Below the pieces are notes generated by a model that made no database searches, was not told the DNA's origin, and saw only the letters and a program-made list of their open reading frames with translations. From positions 24,665,019 through 24,729,018 of the forward strand of contig CM077651.1 in the NCBI GenBank assembly GCA_039707465.1: DNA of 64,000 bases. The letters are read 5' to 3'. This document shows, piece after piece, positions 12,976 to 26,115 of the stretch. Both the position numbers and the translations under genes were made by a program. How positions within the stretch are numbered: the first letter of the stretch is position 1; each line of letters opens with the position of its first letter. The DNA is from Rhabdophis nuchalis. Its lineage: Eukaryota; Chordata; Lepidosauria; Squamata; Natricidae.

Positions 12976-14663
12976 TAAAAATCCCATTGCAACCAATCAG
13001 ATTATGGCTGTTTAGAACTGGCTTTATACTATAATATTATTAATGCCAGTTCCTTGGCTTCTGTAAGAATACATTTTGTTGCAAGGTCACTCTGTCTGAA
13101 TTGTTAGTTTCAACAGTAACCCTCCACTGTCACACAAAAAGAGCAGCATCAGAACACTATATATTATGGCAGTATCTATTTTTAATTAGAACAGAAAGAT
13201 AAGCAAAATATATCATTCCTACAATTCTGAATAAAGAAAAGTTTATTTTCCAATTTAAAAACTAATATATCAGTATAATTGAACCTGAAAATGCAAGTTT
13301 GCCCTTTCGTTGCTCTGAGAAAACGATCACTTCTAGACTGAAAAGTACAATTGCTTTCAACGAATTCTCCACCTTTATTAAACTAAAATCAATGTACATG
13401 TCAAATTACTAGGTAAATATAGATAGAAAGAAAGGTCATGTAAAGAAATTTCAAAATGAAAATTTCAAAATAATTAACTAGAAATACAGAATTTGTTCCC
13501 TAAAGATATAAACCAAGTGAATACAATTTTGTCATTGCAGAATTGTCCCTAATCTTGATATATAGATTGGGAAATTCTTTAAACATTTAAATCATGTTTG
13601 AGGGGTGGGCTAACTGTTTATTTTTTACTTTATTATTTTATTCAAAAGATTAAGATTCAAAATCCAAAGGAAATGAGTTGAATAGAAACAGAACAAAACT
13701 AAACAAAAACATTGAAAAAATGTGAATTTAAAAAACACAAAAGACAGAAACATATATTATCTCCCCCAGTTGAGCACTGAAAAATCTATTGCAAGAATAA
13801 TAGCTTCTCTTCCTGCAAAGCAAGTCCAGAATTTATAAGTTTGTACATCTATTTGCAACCCGATTGACCTGTCATACATTACATATGTGAAAGGTAAAAT
13901 AATTAACATTTGAGGCTTTTGAGACTAACATTGTAGGTCACAAACTCCTACTGATTAGATTTGCCTACTTACTTTAAGTCTCTTACTTTTTAATGTCTCT
14001 TTTAGCTTGGAAAATTGTTACATGAGAATTTATTTCCTTACCTCTATTTCAGAGGAAGATTAGCAAATGTGCTGGAGTATAGTCTTTATTTGCTTTTTAA
14101 TCTCATTCACACCTTCCCCTTTTGCAGAATAAGGAGGATTACATTTAAACCATCTAATGAGTAGAAAATTAACATAATAACAATGAGGTGTGGCAGAACT
14201 TTGCTTTTTTTACCAGCAGGATACTAAAACAAAATATGAAATAATAATTCAGAAATGATATGTCCCATCATTACTTTAAAATGGTTGTGTTTTGTTAATA
14301 TCCTCCAGGACATCTTGTTATTCTAATTCCAATTCTGTATCACTATGCCTTCTGCCTTTCCCCACTTTTCCAAAAGGGTGCTGGGAATTCTTTTATGATT
14401 GGTTTTTAATGCAGCCATTTATTTTAATTTTTTTTAAAAACACTTGTTATCTGTATAGTTAAGTGACTGAGTAATGTATGTTTTTTAAAAGAAATATAGA
14501 GCTAGATTCTAGGTGAATGAAGAAGAGGAATCCTGCCAATTTATGTTCCATAAATGTGAGAATAGAACTCAAGTTTACACTGAAAATGATTTTCCAGATT
14601 TTTCTTTGAGTTCAGTTCTGGGCCTGGCTCAAAGTAACATCCTCCTTGTTTAATAGATTATAG

Positions 14664-14801
14664 CAGTGCTTTGCAACCTGGACAACTTTAAGATGAATGG
14701 AAGCTGAGAATTTCCCAGCTAACATGGAGAATGTGGTTGGCTGGGGAATTCAGCGAGTTGAAGTCCACACATCTTAAAATTACCCAGGTTGACAAACACA
14801 G
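14664..14801. mobile_element. old hAT MITE
   Basis: CAGTGCTTTGCAACCTGGACAA at the left (here shortened to its first 20 bases for comparison) matches, inverted, the right part TACCCAGGTTGACAAACAC. The inner arms carry the TTGAAGTCCACACATCTTAAA motif typical of a common squamate foldback family. No clear target-site duplication remains. Confidence 0.6.
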
Positions 14802-14928
14802 GAATGCAAAGATAGAAAATTGCCACTTAGAATCTTCTGGAATGGGTAGCCATATTAAATCAAATAATGAAAGTTCCTATGGGACTTTGACATATCAGAC
14901 CAATGGCAGCAGAACACTTTGCATATCA

Positions 14929-15100
14929 ATACAATACAATAGCAGAGTTGGAAGGGACCTTGGAGGTCTTCTAGTCCAACCCCCTGCCCAGGCAGGAAAC
15001 CCTATACCATTTCAGACAAATGGCTATCCAACATCTTCTTAAACACTTCCAGGGTTGGGGCATTCACAACTTCTGGAGGCAAGCTGTTCCACTGATATCC
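14929..15100 (-). mobile_element. CR1 LINE 3' end, antisense
   Basis: Reads on the plus strand as GAGTTGGAAGGGACCTTGG followed by the reverse complement of the CR1 ORF2 C-terminus, ending in CTGGAGGCAAGCTGTTCC. 5'-truncated. Confidence 0.88.
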
Positions 15101-16244
15101 AAACACTCATTATGGACAAATGTTTTGGATTCAGAGGAAGAGGAAGACAGGCATTTTAGCTGGGCACAGTACCATTAAGTAAAAGCAAACTTAAAATAGT
15201 CAGCATGTTCTGACATGGAATCTTTTGCTCTAGATGCCAAAAGACTTAGCAGAAAGAACAATTGATTATCACATCCATTAATGTCCTTGAAGTACAAGCC
15301 CTGTAGGAACATTATATGTTTTTAAGAGAAAAGGAGAAAAGGCAGACCACTTTTATTTCCTAATGCCTCTAAATTCCATGCTTTCACATGGTATCTTGAC
15401 AAACACGACATAAATAGAAGCTTATGGTTGCCATGGCTACCATCTACAGCATTCTCTAGCCCATTTTTCTCAGATTGCAAGGTCTCTTATATTTTGTTTT
15501 CAGGTGAATGGGGGGCTTTTAAGATCCAATTTTGTAATGGGTTTACTTCTTTTCCTTTTTTCCTTGTTTTTTAATTGTTGAAATTATGGTTTAACTAAAA
15601 ATGTGAAACAGGCCTGGAATTTTAAAACTGTCTTAGAAACTTAGCATTTTTGTGCATTGTGCTTTTTGGGTTGGGGAATAATTTTTTCATGAGGCATAGT
15701 TACTTCAGGAAATGGAGATTAATATTCTGATTAATATCACGCTCAAATATGGGATTCCTCCTTTAAAAGGTGGGGAGAAACCTAGGCAAAAAAGGCTCTT
15801 TTTTTAAGAAAATAATGTATTTTAAAAGAGCTATTCTTAATATCCTTGCTTTAAAGATGAGATGGTTAAAATATGAAATAAAGGTGTGAAATATATACCA
15901 AATGTAAAAATAAGACCACAGAGATCAAGAATATCAGAAATTCATAAAAATTATAAAATGTTATTAAAAATACAGGATCCAAGCTTGAAACTTCTGATAG
16001 TGCTTTAGATTCAAAAAATGAGACTGACTACACTGGTCTACAAATTTTGAGAAATTATCGGCCTTCAAGATAAAATGTGTTAGTTTTACATATTTTGATT
16101 AGATGCCTCATAACCTCTCGACAAAGTAGAGTAGAACAATGAAAATGGTACCAAATGGAAGCGTATACATTTATCTTCACTTTGAGAACAGCAAGGCAGA
16201 TGACTATGAAAAACAGGTGGAAAATTTGGTTAGATCCTATAAAG

Positions 16245-16372
16245 CAGGGGTCTCCAACCTTTGCAACTTTAAGTCTGAAGGACTTCAGCTCCCAGACTTC
16301 AGCAAAGCTGGCTGGAGAATTCTGGGAGCTGAAGTCCTTCAGAGTTAAAGTTGCAAAGGTTGGAGACCCCTG
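16245..16372. mobile_element. palindromic hAT MITE, copy 2
   Basis: Same ends as copy 1 (CAGGGGTCTCCAACC and inverse). Perfect 8-bp duplication ctataaag at 16237-16244 and 16373-16380. The arms are near-identical inverted copies, so the single strand would fold into a long hairpin. Confidence 0.92.
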
Positions 16373-16439
16373 CTATAAAGCACTTGCTGCAAACATGTCA
16401 CTGAAAATGCACTTCTTACAATCACATTTAAACTAGTTC

Positions 16440-16508
16440 CCTTTGGGTCCTTTTTTAGGAGAAGGGCGGGGTATAAATTTAATTAAATAAATAAATAAAT
16501 AAATAAAC
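16440..16508 (+). mobile_element. L2-type LINE 3' tail fragment
   Basis: Contains GGAGAAGGGCGGGGTATAAAT followed by (AAAT)n, the 3' terminus of the L2-type family. About 70 bp only. Confidence 0.6.
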
Positions 16509-18021
16509 TGTGGAGCAGTGAGTGATTAGCATGGGGAGAGAAGATAACAAGGGAAATGGAGTCCATCCTTGCTTGCCGATTACTGCTGGAATCTCCCCAG
16601 GGATGATCCTATTGCAGTTCAGAAGAGAAAAGCCAAAAAACGCAGTTTAGATACCGAATAAAGATGGAACCTTGTCATTTAATCTGATATCAGAACTTGT
16701 AAGTTTTTTATGTGAAAAGCATAAAAATGTTACATGAAAAAAATTTATAGCGATTCATGTTGCCTCATTCTCATTGCTATATCACATTTTGCAGAAACAT
16801 TGTGGAGGATAATCACACACACACCCTGTAATTTTGAATTATTTTGATGCAATTTTGACCTGAAGCTGTATTTTGGAAATTGGAAGCAGTTTCAGGACTT
16901 AATTTTCATTTATTAGTGACACAGTTGTGGTAAAATTAAGCTACTTTTTCCTCATAGACCAGTGTAATGTTTAATATGATGGAAATGTCTTCTTTTTGTC
17001 ATCCTCCTTTTTTCTTTCCTGTGCTTTCTGAATCTGTTCGATGGGATCAAAGAAGATGCCAAAAAGTCAAGATGGCAGTCACAACCATATAATCAAATCC
17101 CTGGCCTGTTTGTGCACGCATTACAAGAAACAACTTATTTGATAACATAGTTGTTGCTGCCATCCTGATTTTTTTGACCCCATTCTTCAGACAGTGGTCC
17201 AAAGACTGAGGAAAGAAGTCTGAAGATACCAGGCCATGATATAAGTGATGTTCTAGATTTTCCATGATCTGATATTTGACAAGTCATACCTTGTAGCTAA
17301 AAGTAAAAAAGTTGCTGTTGAACCACCATTATGAGTAGCATTAACTAAACTTAAAAACAATTAGAATGAATCTGAAAGGTTCTTCACACACATATACTGT
17401 ACACACACAATTTAATTTTTTTTAAACCCTCTATTTGCATAAATCTCCAGGTCTCATTTTCACAGCTGTTCGTTGTTCTGACAGCAAGATAGCTACATTT
17501 CTGATTCCTTTTAGCATAACTGGTGGGAAGTATATCTTTCAACTAAAAATATCTTGCTCTGAAAGAAAGATTGCTACTTTCCAAAGTTAAAATCACTGTA
17601 TACAGCCGTATTATCTTAAAACTAATGTTTTTCCAATGCAGAGGTTGTCACTTATAGGAAACATCTTGGAACACTGTTAGAATGAATCATATTATAAATG
17701 GTGGTTTTGATTTTCTTAGACAAAAATATACGTTTTTAAAAAGTTCAAAAATAGATGCAGTCCCATTTAATACCAGAACCAGATAGTTACTACTAAGAAA
17801 TAATGTAAATGATATTAGTCTTCTTTTCTGTGTTTTACTATATGATATATTCTATATCCCTTCTATATATCTCTAGAAGAGTTTAAACTATTGCATGTTG
17901 GTTTGACCATGAATCGTATTATGATCTGCATTCAAATGCAGAGTTGAGTTCAGACTTAGTGTTTAACATCTCAATGGAAGTTTTATAATCATATGGATAT
18001 GGTACCTATGACATATTAGAA

Positions 18022-18200
18022 CAGCAGTTCTCAACCTGTGGGGGTTGAACGACCCTTTCACAGAGGTCACCTAAGACCATTGGAAAACACATATTTTCAA
18101 TGGTCTTAGGAACCGAGACACCAATTTTATGGTTGGGGGTCACCACAACATGAGGAACGTTATTAAAGGTTTGTGGCATTGGGAAGGTTGAGAACCATTG
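18022..18200. mobile_element. SPIN-like hAT MITE
   Basis: Left end CAGCAGTTCTCAACCTGTGG, right end inverse of CAATGGTTCTCAACCTTCC. Inside are GAACGACCCTTTCACAG and GGTTGGGGGTCACCACAACA. Perfect 8-bp duplication tattagaa at 18014-18021 and 18201-18208. These ends and internal blocks are those I know from the SPIN/URR1-type hAT elements, which have a patchy, horizontally acquired distribution in tetrapods. The assignment is by recognition, not by a search. Confidence 0.8.
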
Positions 18201-18271
18201 TATTAGAAGCTATAAATCTGAGAATAGAAACTGGAGAACTTTTTTTTCCCTATCTGAGGAATAGTACATGG

Positions 18272-18588
18272 CAGTGGTGGGTTGCAGGCGGTATGCCCCA
18301 ATACGAGCATACCGGTGCTTGCCAGGAGCACCGGATACCATTCCAGTATGGTGCTTCGGAAGGCCCACCCACCCTCATTACCTGTTTTTGAGCTCTTTGG
18401 TGCTTCCGCGCACACGCATTACACGTACAGTGCCTGCACAATGCTCCGCTGAGCAGCTGGAGCATCATGGAGGCATCGCAGAGCATTACAGGAGGCAAGG
18501 ACATATGCATGCATGCTGCGCACATTCATGTGGATGCTGGACCCCGTTGCACTGTACCGGTTGCAACAGGATCTGGAACCCACCACTG
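18272..18588. mobile_element. hAT element, CAGTGGTGGGTT family
   Basis: Ends CAGTGGTGGGTTGC and GGAACCCACCACTG. Perfect 8-bp duplication gtacatgg at 18264-18271 and 18589-18596. GC-rich interior with ACCGGT-type motifs near both ends and no transposase. Confidence 0.9.
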
Positions 18589-18888
18589 GTACATGGAACC
18601 TGGTGGTGAAATATAGTCTGCTAGCTATAGATACCTTTATGAATGGCACTAAACTGTGCTTTTACAACTGTACTTCTGAAATTCAGTGGTGCTCCTTGGA
18701 TTTTACAAAGGTTTATTGCTGTGATGTGGTTTGGATTAAAAAAAAACATGGTAAAGAAATGATGTTTTGGAAGTTATTAGGAACTCCTGCTAATAAACAA
18801 AAGCGTACAATTTCTACCAATAATAGCATCAGCAGTGTATGACTACTTGTTATTAACCGGATTGTCCCTTCAATCAAAAGCCTGGTGC

Positions 18889-19529
18889 AAGGGGAGAGCT
18901 TAAAAGTATTAATAATGAAATAGGAGATTTAACTGGTCATATGTCTAGGATGGATTTTGAAAGGATGTCATATTTTTTAAGATTTCAGAATGTTCCTGAG
19001 GAGAGTGGTGAAGCTTTACCTGATTTAATGTGCACAATTTTAGCAGATTATGTACACAAGCCTAAGGATGAGATTAGGGGGGACATTGATTTGATATATA
19101 GAATAAACTCAGCATATGCCAGGATAAATGAAGTACCCAGAGAGATACATATTAAATTTGTAAGAAGGTCGACAAGGGAAAGGATCTTGAGGGCGCAGAG
19201 AGACAGTCCTTTAGTCTTCTTCGGGACCTGCCATCTTGAAGCAGGTCCCGAAGAAGATTAGAGAGATAAGACGGAAGTATTCCTTCTTATGTAAAAGATT
19301 ATTTAAACAGGGGGTCTGGTTCAAGTGGGTGATGCCAGAGGGAATGTTGGTGTTCTGGGAGGGAGGAAGAGTAAGAATTAAAACAATTGCAGAGGCGGAA
19401 GCCTTTCTTAAAAAACATTCCTCAATCCTGGAGGATGAAAATGGGGGAGCAGGGGGTGCCGCGGCCCCGCCCACTGGGGGCCAGGGAGAAGAAGACACAA
19501 TTGCCAAAAGACTTAGATCTCAAAAGTGA
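18889..19529 (+). pseudogene. L1-type ORF1 fragment (coiled coil, RRM, CTD), broken
   Basis: The frame is open from the insertion edge: ELKSINNEIGDLTGHMSRMD (coiled-coil end), then the RRM (YFLRFQNVPEESGEALPDLM) and its EVPREIHIKFV strand. At about 19213-19257 a 17-bp inverted repeat with a 9-nt loop shifts the frame. The C-terminal domain resumes in another frame (KIREIRRKYSFLCKRLFKQG, then FKWVMPEGMLVFWEGGRVRI) and ends RLRSQK. ORF1p is an RNA-binding chaperone in L1 particles. This copy lacks its N-terminus and cannot encode a whole protein. Confidence 0.8.
19215..19257. repeat. 17-bp perfect inverted repeat inside ORF1 relic
   Basis: Left arm TCTTCTTCGGGACCTGC (19215-19231), 9-nt loop, right arm its exact reverse complement (19241-19257). 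The right arm is in frame with the downstream ORF1 codons, so the left arm is probably a templated inverted copy that replaced native sequence. Confidence 0.9.
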
Positions 19530-19759
19530 CTTTATTTTAGTATAACATAATTTTTGTTTGGATGTTCATATATGATTGCTAGCATAGTTTTTACAATGAT
19601 ATATTTGCATTTCTTTCCACTTTGTAGTATCAATGAAAATTTAAGGTATTATATATATTTTGTTATGAAGCCTCGGAAGGGGTCGACGACTTCGACGTGA
19701 AAGTTCTCACAATATCTTTTATACACCTTACCCTTTACCCTATTTGTAAAAAATTATAA

Positions 19760-20062
<303 letters not shown>

Positions 20063-20710
20063 TGAGTCGTGAGTGCAAAACTAGCTCATTTGGTGTAACA
20101 TTGTCAGTAGACCTCCAAGGACACTAAATATGTGCTCTATCACTTTAGGTTACATGTTAAGTAGATGGACTTGCAAGGCAGAAATAATTCAAAGGAAGAA
20201 TGGCTCTTTTCTCTGTTCCTCTACTGATTGGTTCTCCCATTCAATTGCTTCTGGGCATTTTAAGTTGACTTTTACAGAAGAAAAATGGTCAGAGAGAAAG
20301 CTGTCAGTAACAAGAGGAACTTTTTTTTGATTGATACTTACTTTTCTCTATTTCTTCAATATTATACCAATCACAAAGTAGAAGTCAGTATTTCCCAAGA
20401 TAACTTCTAGCTTTGCCTTGTGCTACCTTCCTACAACTTTTGGGCCTTGCCAAAATCCATCTTCATTGACTGCTTAGAGATACTCAGCTGTTGAGTTAGG
20501 GTCTGATCATCACTTTTAATTTTATTATGTGAATGTTTTGCATTTGAATACTATTCAATAGGATTGTTTTCATTTATTACTGTCACTTTGAATAAAGATT
20601 GCCACTTAGATCCCAAGAATGTATACCCATTGAGGCAAATACAGTATCTGTGTAGAACTGTTTGGCTGAGATAACTCATTGATTTTCACTTGTCAGTAAA
20701 GACAACTATG

Positions 20711-20866
20711 CAGAGGTGGTACTCTACCCGCCCCAGCTGTATGGCATCCCATTTAGGCCCTTTTTTAGGTAAATGCACATGTACGGAAGGCTGAGCGCAT
20801 GCGCGGAGGTGGCGAGTGCACTCACATTTGTGAGCCGGTAGGGAAGGTAAGTGAATGCCACCCCTG
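20711..20866. mobile_element. small hAT MITE
   Basis: Ends CAGAGGTGGTACTC and TGAATGCCACCCCTG. Flanking 8-mers caactatg and caactaat agree at 6 of 8. The interior (GAGCGCATGCGCGGAGG, TTGTGAGCCGGTAGG) resembles the 1944-2106 and 56001-56170 elements. Confidence 0.72.
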
Positions 20867-21661
20867 CAACTAATTCTTGGAAAGAATCTGGAGTTCAGAT
20901 CTGTAACATGTGGTGATCTATGTTTACAAAAAATGCAAGGTGTTTTTAAACAAGATCGTGCTTCCTCTTTAACCTAATATTTATTAACATCCTGAATCAC
21001 ACCAAAACAGGGATCGTAATGAAGCAAGAACATATATTTATTAAGCAACGTTTTCTATAGTTTCATTGCACTGCAATCTTCCCATAGCTGTAATTAAACA
21101 GAAAGCTAATAAAAGATTTGGGGCAACAGCTGATAATTAGAAGTGAGTACAGTGCGTCCCTATTTTATGATGTCCGAATAAGCACATGAAAAGTGTCGTG
21201 GTCTAGCATACTAACATAAGAGCAAACCAGCAATTAATTTCATATATAGATAGAACACAATGAAGGGATGCAATTTTAGCAGATTGTCATTGCTTTCCAC
21301 TTCTGGGATATGGAACAGGTGCTTTTTATAAGAAAAGAAGTGTCCAATCCAGTGGAACATATGTGAAAACGATCTCATTAAATAGACAAAACACAAGGAC
21401 TGATGGTGTTATCTGGTGCAAATTTGGCAATTGCAACCATGGCTTCTATTCAAGCAAATATCCAATTCATTAAGGGAAGGATTATTCCCTTTTGGCCTAA
21501 TGTATAGTTATCCGTGATGTGGGCAGAAATTGAGTTTTCTAGAGTTTATATTCTCTTCTATCTTTGAGACCCATACTCTTGTAAGGAGTACAGATTTTCC
21601 GGCATCCCTTTCCAACATTCATGTTATCCCAGGATGTTCAGATTCATACATTAATGTCAGT

Positions 21662-21821
21662 GCATATACATGTATACATGCATACTTTAATAATACCACT
21701 ATTCAGAGGTTGTTGGCACAAACATGTATGAATGCATACTTTAATAATACCACTATTCAGAGGTTGTTGGCATATATATGTATGAATGCATACTTTAATA
21801 ATGCCACTACTCAGAAGGGAT
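21662..21821. repeat. 54-bp minisatellite, about 3 copies
   Basis: The motif ATGCATACTTTAATAATACC recurs with exact 54-base spacing (catact at 21681, 21735 and 21789). Because 54 is a multiple of 3 it gives a frame with an 18-residue peptide repeat (AYFNNTTIQRLLA), which has no start context or homology and is not called as a gene. Confidence 0.92.
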
Positions 21822-22740
21822 CAGAGGGAACAAATGCTGAAAACTACCTTAATGAAAGCTCCAGCCCATTAACATGCGCATCGTGTCATCACAAGTACAT
21901 ATGAAAGGGACAGAACTTGCATCAGGAATGCCCCGACAATGTTATTATCCTTTTTAACAAAAGCACCTGTCATAATTAATAGTTATTTAGGAGTCCTGTA
22001 AAACTTCAGTAACCATGACAAAAAAAAAAGCTCTAGGAAATAGTGACAGGGAACACAAGCAATAAAACAGCAGGAAAACATTGCAGCAAATGATAACTTT
22101 CAGAACTCAGAATGAGAAGGCGGGTAAAGTTCAAAAGTGCTAATTGTATGCACTTGGAAACAGATTCTGTAGAGAGCTGAGAGAAATGAATAGTTTTCAC
22201 AGCAGAGGCTAAGATAGAAGTTACATTTGAAAAGCAAAAACTGTGTTAGGAGTGAAGTCTATTATTAAAACTCAAAAGGGGATGGTGAAGTTAAATAATA
22301 AGCTGTGGTTTAACTGTTCTTTTGTGATAATGCTCTAGACTTGTTTTTGACATTCAGTAAAAATCTTCCTTCTATGCCTGTCGTTCTCAGCCATAGAAAT
22401 GGGAAACAATCACTCTAAACTGCACGATATTTTGCACCCAAGGCACAATTCTTTGATCAAATCTTGGAACAATTTTTCATTAGGTTTTTAGCTGGAGCAG
22501 TGGCTGAATGAGGGTTGAACTATTATTGAGTACCATATGTGCATGTACTTATGTACTATATGTTCTACATGTTTGTATATACATAAGCAATCCATAAAAC
22601 CCCTGTCCAGAAATCCAAATAGTCTACAACTATATCTCTCCTCTATTTTGGACTTTTTCTTCATATTTTCTTTACTAAAAGGATGTTAATTTATTTTAAA
22701 AATATTAAGTATTCAGTTCTGCTTTTTTTTTATTTTGTAG

Positions 22741-22860
<120 letters not shown>

Positions 22861-23369
22861 TGATACATTCACTTTTCTCTTGAAAATGTAGATGCCATCT
22901 TCAGAAAGTAAAATAAGAGCTGTGTATAGTTTACTAAAACTGGATATGCCTAAATATTAAAGATCAATTGAAGAGGCAGGGGAAGGATACCCCATGATTA
23001 TATTCGTTGAGCATTCAAGAACTCATTTTCAGTAGTGTTTAGCACAATACTGTATTGTATTTATCAAAATAATTACTTGAGAATCCAACCGAGACTATCA
23101 CCTCACATTTCCTGAAAACATTAAGCACTGTGCATATGGGAAGGTAGACTGTGGACCTGCCTGAGCATATTGCAATTACTGGTGCTTCTTCCTCCCCCTC
23201 CCTTCTTGGCCCTCCTTCATCATCAGGATGATCTAACTGCCAATCAAACAGCAACACTGGGCAGCAAGAGAGAAGAAGACAAGATGGCTGCCCGGGAGCT
23301 CTGCAGTTACAGGATGCATGAGGAATTGCTTGAGCAGAGTCAAGGCCCAGGAATAAAAATAAAGCCAAA

Positions 23370-23720
23370 ATTCAATTCAGTGAACCTTTATTGTCAATGC
23401 ACCACATGTGTACAATGAGATTGGCTGAGTCTTCCTTCGTGCACATCCCCCCAACATAAGTACATATCAATAACTCACAGTGAAAGAAAGAAAATCCCTA
23501 ACCCAATAAATCATACTAACAACACACAATCCTCTATACATATATGTGCATAACATTACATTATAATATATTGCACGAATATGAACATGTTGCATCGGCC
23601 CTGCAAGTCTACCATACTACATTCTTATGATGTTACGGCGCATTCAGGAATCTGACAGCCCATGGATCAAAGCTAAAGAGAGGCAGCCGTCAGTTCCTAC
23701 AGCAATTTTCTGAACAATAA
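23370..23720 (-). mobile_element. probable LINE 3'-end fragment, antisense
   Basis: Plus strand reads CCTTTATTGTCAATGCACC at one end. On the minus strand a decayed segment FDPWAVRFLNAP resembles a non-LTR ORF2 C-terminus. A 60-bp piece of what may be the same 3' end lies at 29833-29895. Family not determined. Confidence 0.4.
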
Positions 23721-24436
23721 GGAAAATAAATTAGGGTTTCAACCAAGCAAATCACTCTAAAATATAGTGTATTAAAAAAAATTCTTCACATCTATGCTTT
23801 GGCCTTATCTTGTCCCTGACAATTATGATTCCAGAATAATGGATCTTTTTATGTTATGCCTAACATGTTTATAGTGAGATAGATATGAGACTGGAGTTTT
23901 TAGTCATTCCATCCTCAAACATTTTATATCAGATATTAAACAGAGTTGAGCCTTCTTAGAAATTGAATGGTAAGAATAAATCTGAAGTTTGCATGTTTTT
24001 TTCTTTTGACTGGCCCCAATTCCCATTGCATATTTAAATACTAGGATTGATCAAATGGTACTTTATTTCATAGAGTGTGGGTTTTCATAGCTGGTCTTTA
24101 TTGTGAAATAACTTTCAGGTAATGCCACATGAAAAAGCAAACAGTATGGCTAGAGAAATGTCAGTGGTTATTCATTGTCTCACACAGTATTATTCAGTGC
24201 TTTCTGAAGACTTATGATCTTCAGAGTTCAAAGTGCATTATAACATCATCATACAAGTTCATCTTTTCATGATGTCACAATGTATGTTTCAAGATTTTCC
24301 CTCTTTATCCATCCCTCTCCTGAAGACACCTATGTCAAAGTCGTTACCCACATTTTATATCTGGTTCACATTCTTTTTTGAAAGATCTGTCTTTTTACAC
24401 AACCTCTCATACCTCCCTTCCTATTAGTATTATATA

Positions 24437-24957
24437 TTGAGTCAAATACAACTTTTTCTACATTTTTGCAATTATATCTTTAAAGCGCTCCATGGCTCGG
24501 GGCCTAGTTATATGCGAGACCGTCTCCTGCCCCATACATCCCTTAGACCGATCCGCTCCCACAGAGAGGGCCTTCTCAGGGTGCCGTCGGCCGGACAATG
24601 CCGACTGGCGACACCCAGGGGAAGAGCCTTCTCTGTGGCGGGCCCTGCCCTTTGGAACGACCTACCCCCTGAACTCCGGACCATCACCGACCTCCGCCTC
24701 TTCCGCAAATGTTTAAAGACATATTTTTTTCCATCAAGCCGGCCTAGCCTAACCTCCCATGGGGACTTTTAGAAAAGTTTTAATTGGGTTTTTAATAATT
24801 GGTTTTTAGCACAGGATTGGGGATTATTTAATATATATTTTAAATTATTTGTCTATCTTCTATTGTGTATGTTTTTTAAATTTCCTGTGCGCCGCCCTGG
24901 GTCCTCTGTGGAGAAGGGCGGGATATAAATGTAATAAAATAAATAAATAAATAAATA
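24437..24957 (+). mobile_element. L2-type LINE 3' end
   Basis: Encodes the C-terminal ORF2 segment beginning ALHGSGPSYMRDRLLP and continuing FSVAGPALWNDLPPELRTIT and LFRKCLKTYFF. The 3' tail follows (CCTGTGCGCCGCCCTGGGTC, GGCGGGATATAAAT) and then (AAAT)n. The LHG.GP / AFSVAGP.LWN.LP pattern is that of L2-group elements. The reading frame is nearly intact but heavily 5'-truncated. Confidence 0.82.
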
Positions 24958-25639
24958 TGCTGCAGTACCTATAATCATGTATAACAACTCCACCATCATT
25001 TAAACATCATTTTTCTCTGTATATATTAGCTAATTTTAGTCAATATTTTTTTCAAAATAATTTTGTTCAACTTTTTATAACAGTGGCCACAGATTTGACA
25101 TACAATAATCTTATATTTCCCAGTATGACTGTCTTTTAAGCTTTTCCATGTTTTATAGTTATTTTCTACACACATACACTTACACACAGACACCCACACA
25201 CAAGTTGCTTAGTGATTCTGTGTAATACCCTACCAATTTGAACAATTACACCCAACACTCCTTCCATTGTACGTGGTTCAGAATAAAGTGAAACGGATCA
25301 TGGCCACCACTGCCAGTACAAGAATGCATTGTTTGCATGTATAAACTTCCCAATGATGCCACTTGACATCATTTCTTAAAATATTCTAGATACTAGAGTT
25401 AGGAAACAGTTGAGCTGAAGTTTGGTCCTTAAAAACATCCAAAGTCCATTATAGAGGGGTCTAGCCTCACTTCTAGTGGGGAGCAGCTATAATATTGTTT
25501 TTCTATTGCACTTCCTTTCTCTGTAGATGAATATAAATATAGCCAATACAATTTAAGTCTTAGCGTTGTTCAAAAATTAGCTAATCACAAATAAGTGCCA
25601 CTTTTGGAATTTATATTTTTAGTCAGTTAGTTAGTTTGT

Positions 25640-26115
25640 TTGTTTGTTGAATATGTACAACAGGTAAAAGTATAAACATGGATATGAACAGGGGAATTAG
25701 TAAAAAATAAATGGGGACAGTAGGCATGCTGGTGCACTTATGCACACCCCCTTTACAGACCTCTTAGAAATGGGTTGAGGTCCACGGTAGACATTTTAAG
25801 GTGGAAGCTGTGGGGGTTAGAGGATGCAACAATAGAATCAGGTGCAGCATTCCAGACGTTGACCGGTCTGTTGCTGATGTCGTATTTTCTGCCATCAAGT
25901 TTGGAGCAGTTTACCTTGAGTTTGTATCGATTGCTTGCCTGTGTATTATTGAGGTTGAAGCTGAAGTAGTTGTTGACAGGTAGGACATTGTAGCAGATAA
26001 TTTTGTGTACTATGCTTAGGTCAGACCATAGGCGGTGCAGTTCCAGGTTGTCCAAGCCCAAAATTTCGAGCCCGTTGGCATAAGGGATTCTATTGTTAGA
26101 ATATACCGTTAGCAT
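25640..26115 (-). mobile_element. CR1-group LINE C-terminal fragment
   Basis: On the minus strand an open stretch encodes LEILGLDNLELHRLWSDLSI, then YKLKVNCSKLDGRKYD, NVWNAAPDSIVAS and DLNPFLRGL. This is the layout of a non-LTR ORF2 C-terminal tail (GL.SLE.RR..DL, then WN.LP), distinct from the CR1 and L2 copies in the window. A (AAAC)n-like 3' tail lies at 25630-25650. Confidence 0.65.

Noticed and set aside
18268..18649. 113- and 76-codon frames around 18.3-18.6 kb
   Set aside because: They lie in the GC-rich interior of a hAT element and its flank; no homology or conserved domain.
21530..21904. 124-codon open frame with an 18-residue peptide repeat
   Set aside because: It is created by a 54-bp minisatellite in an intron; no start context, splice support or known family.
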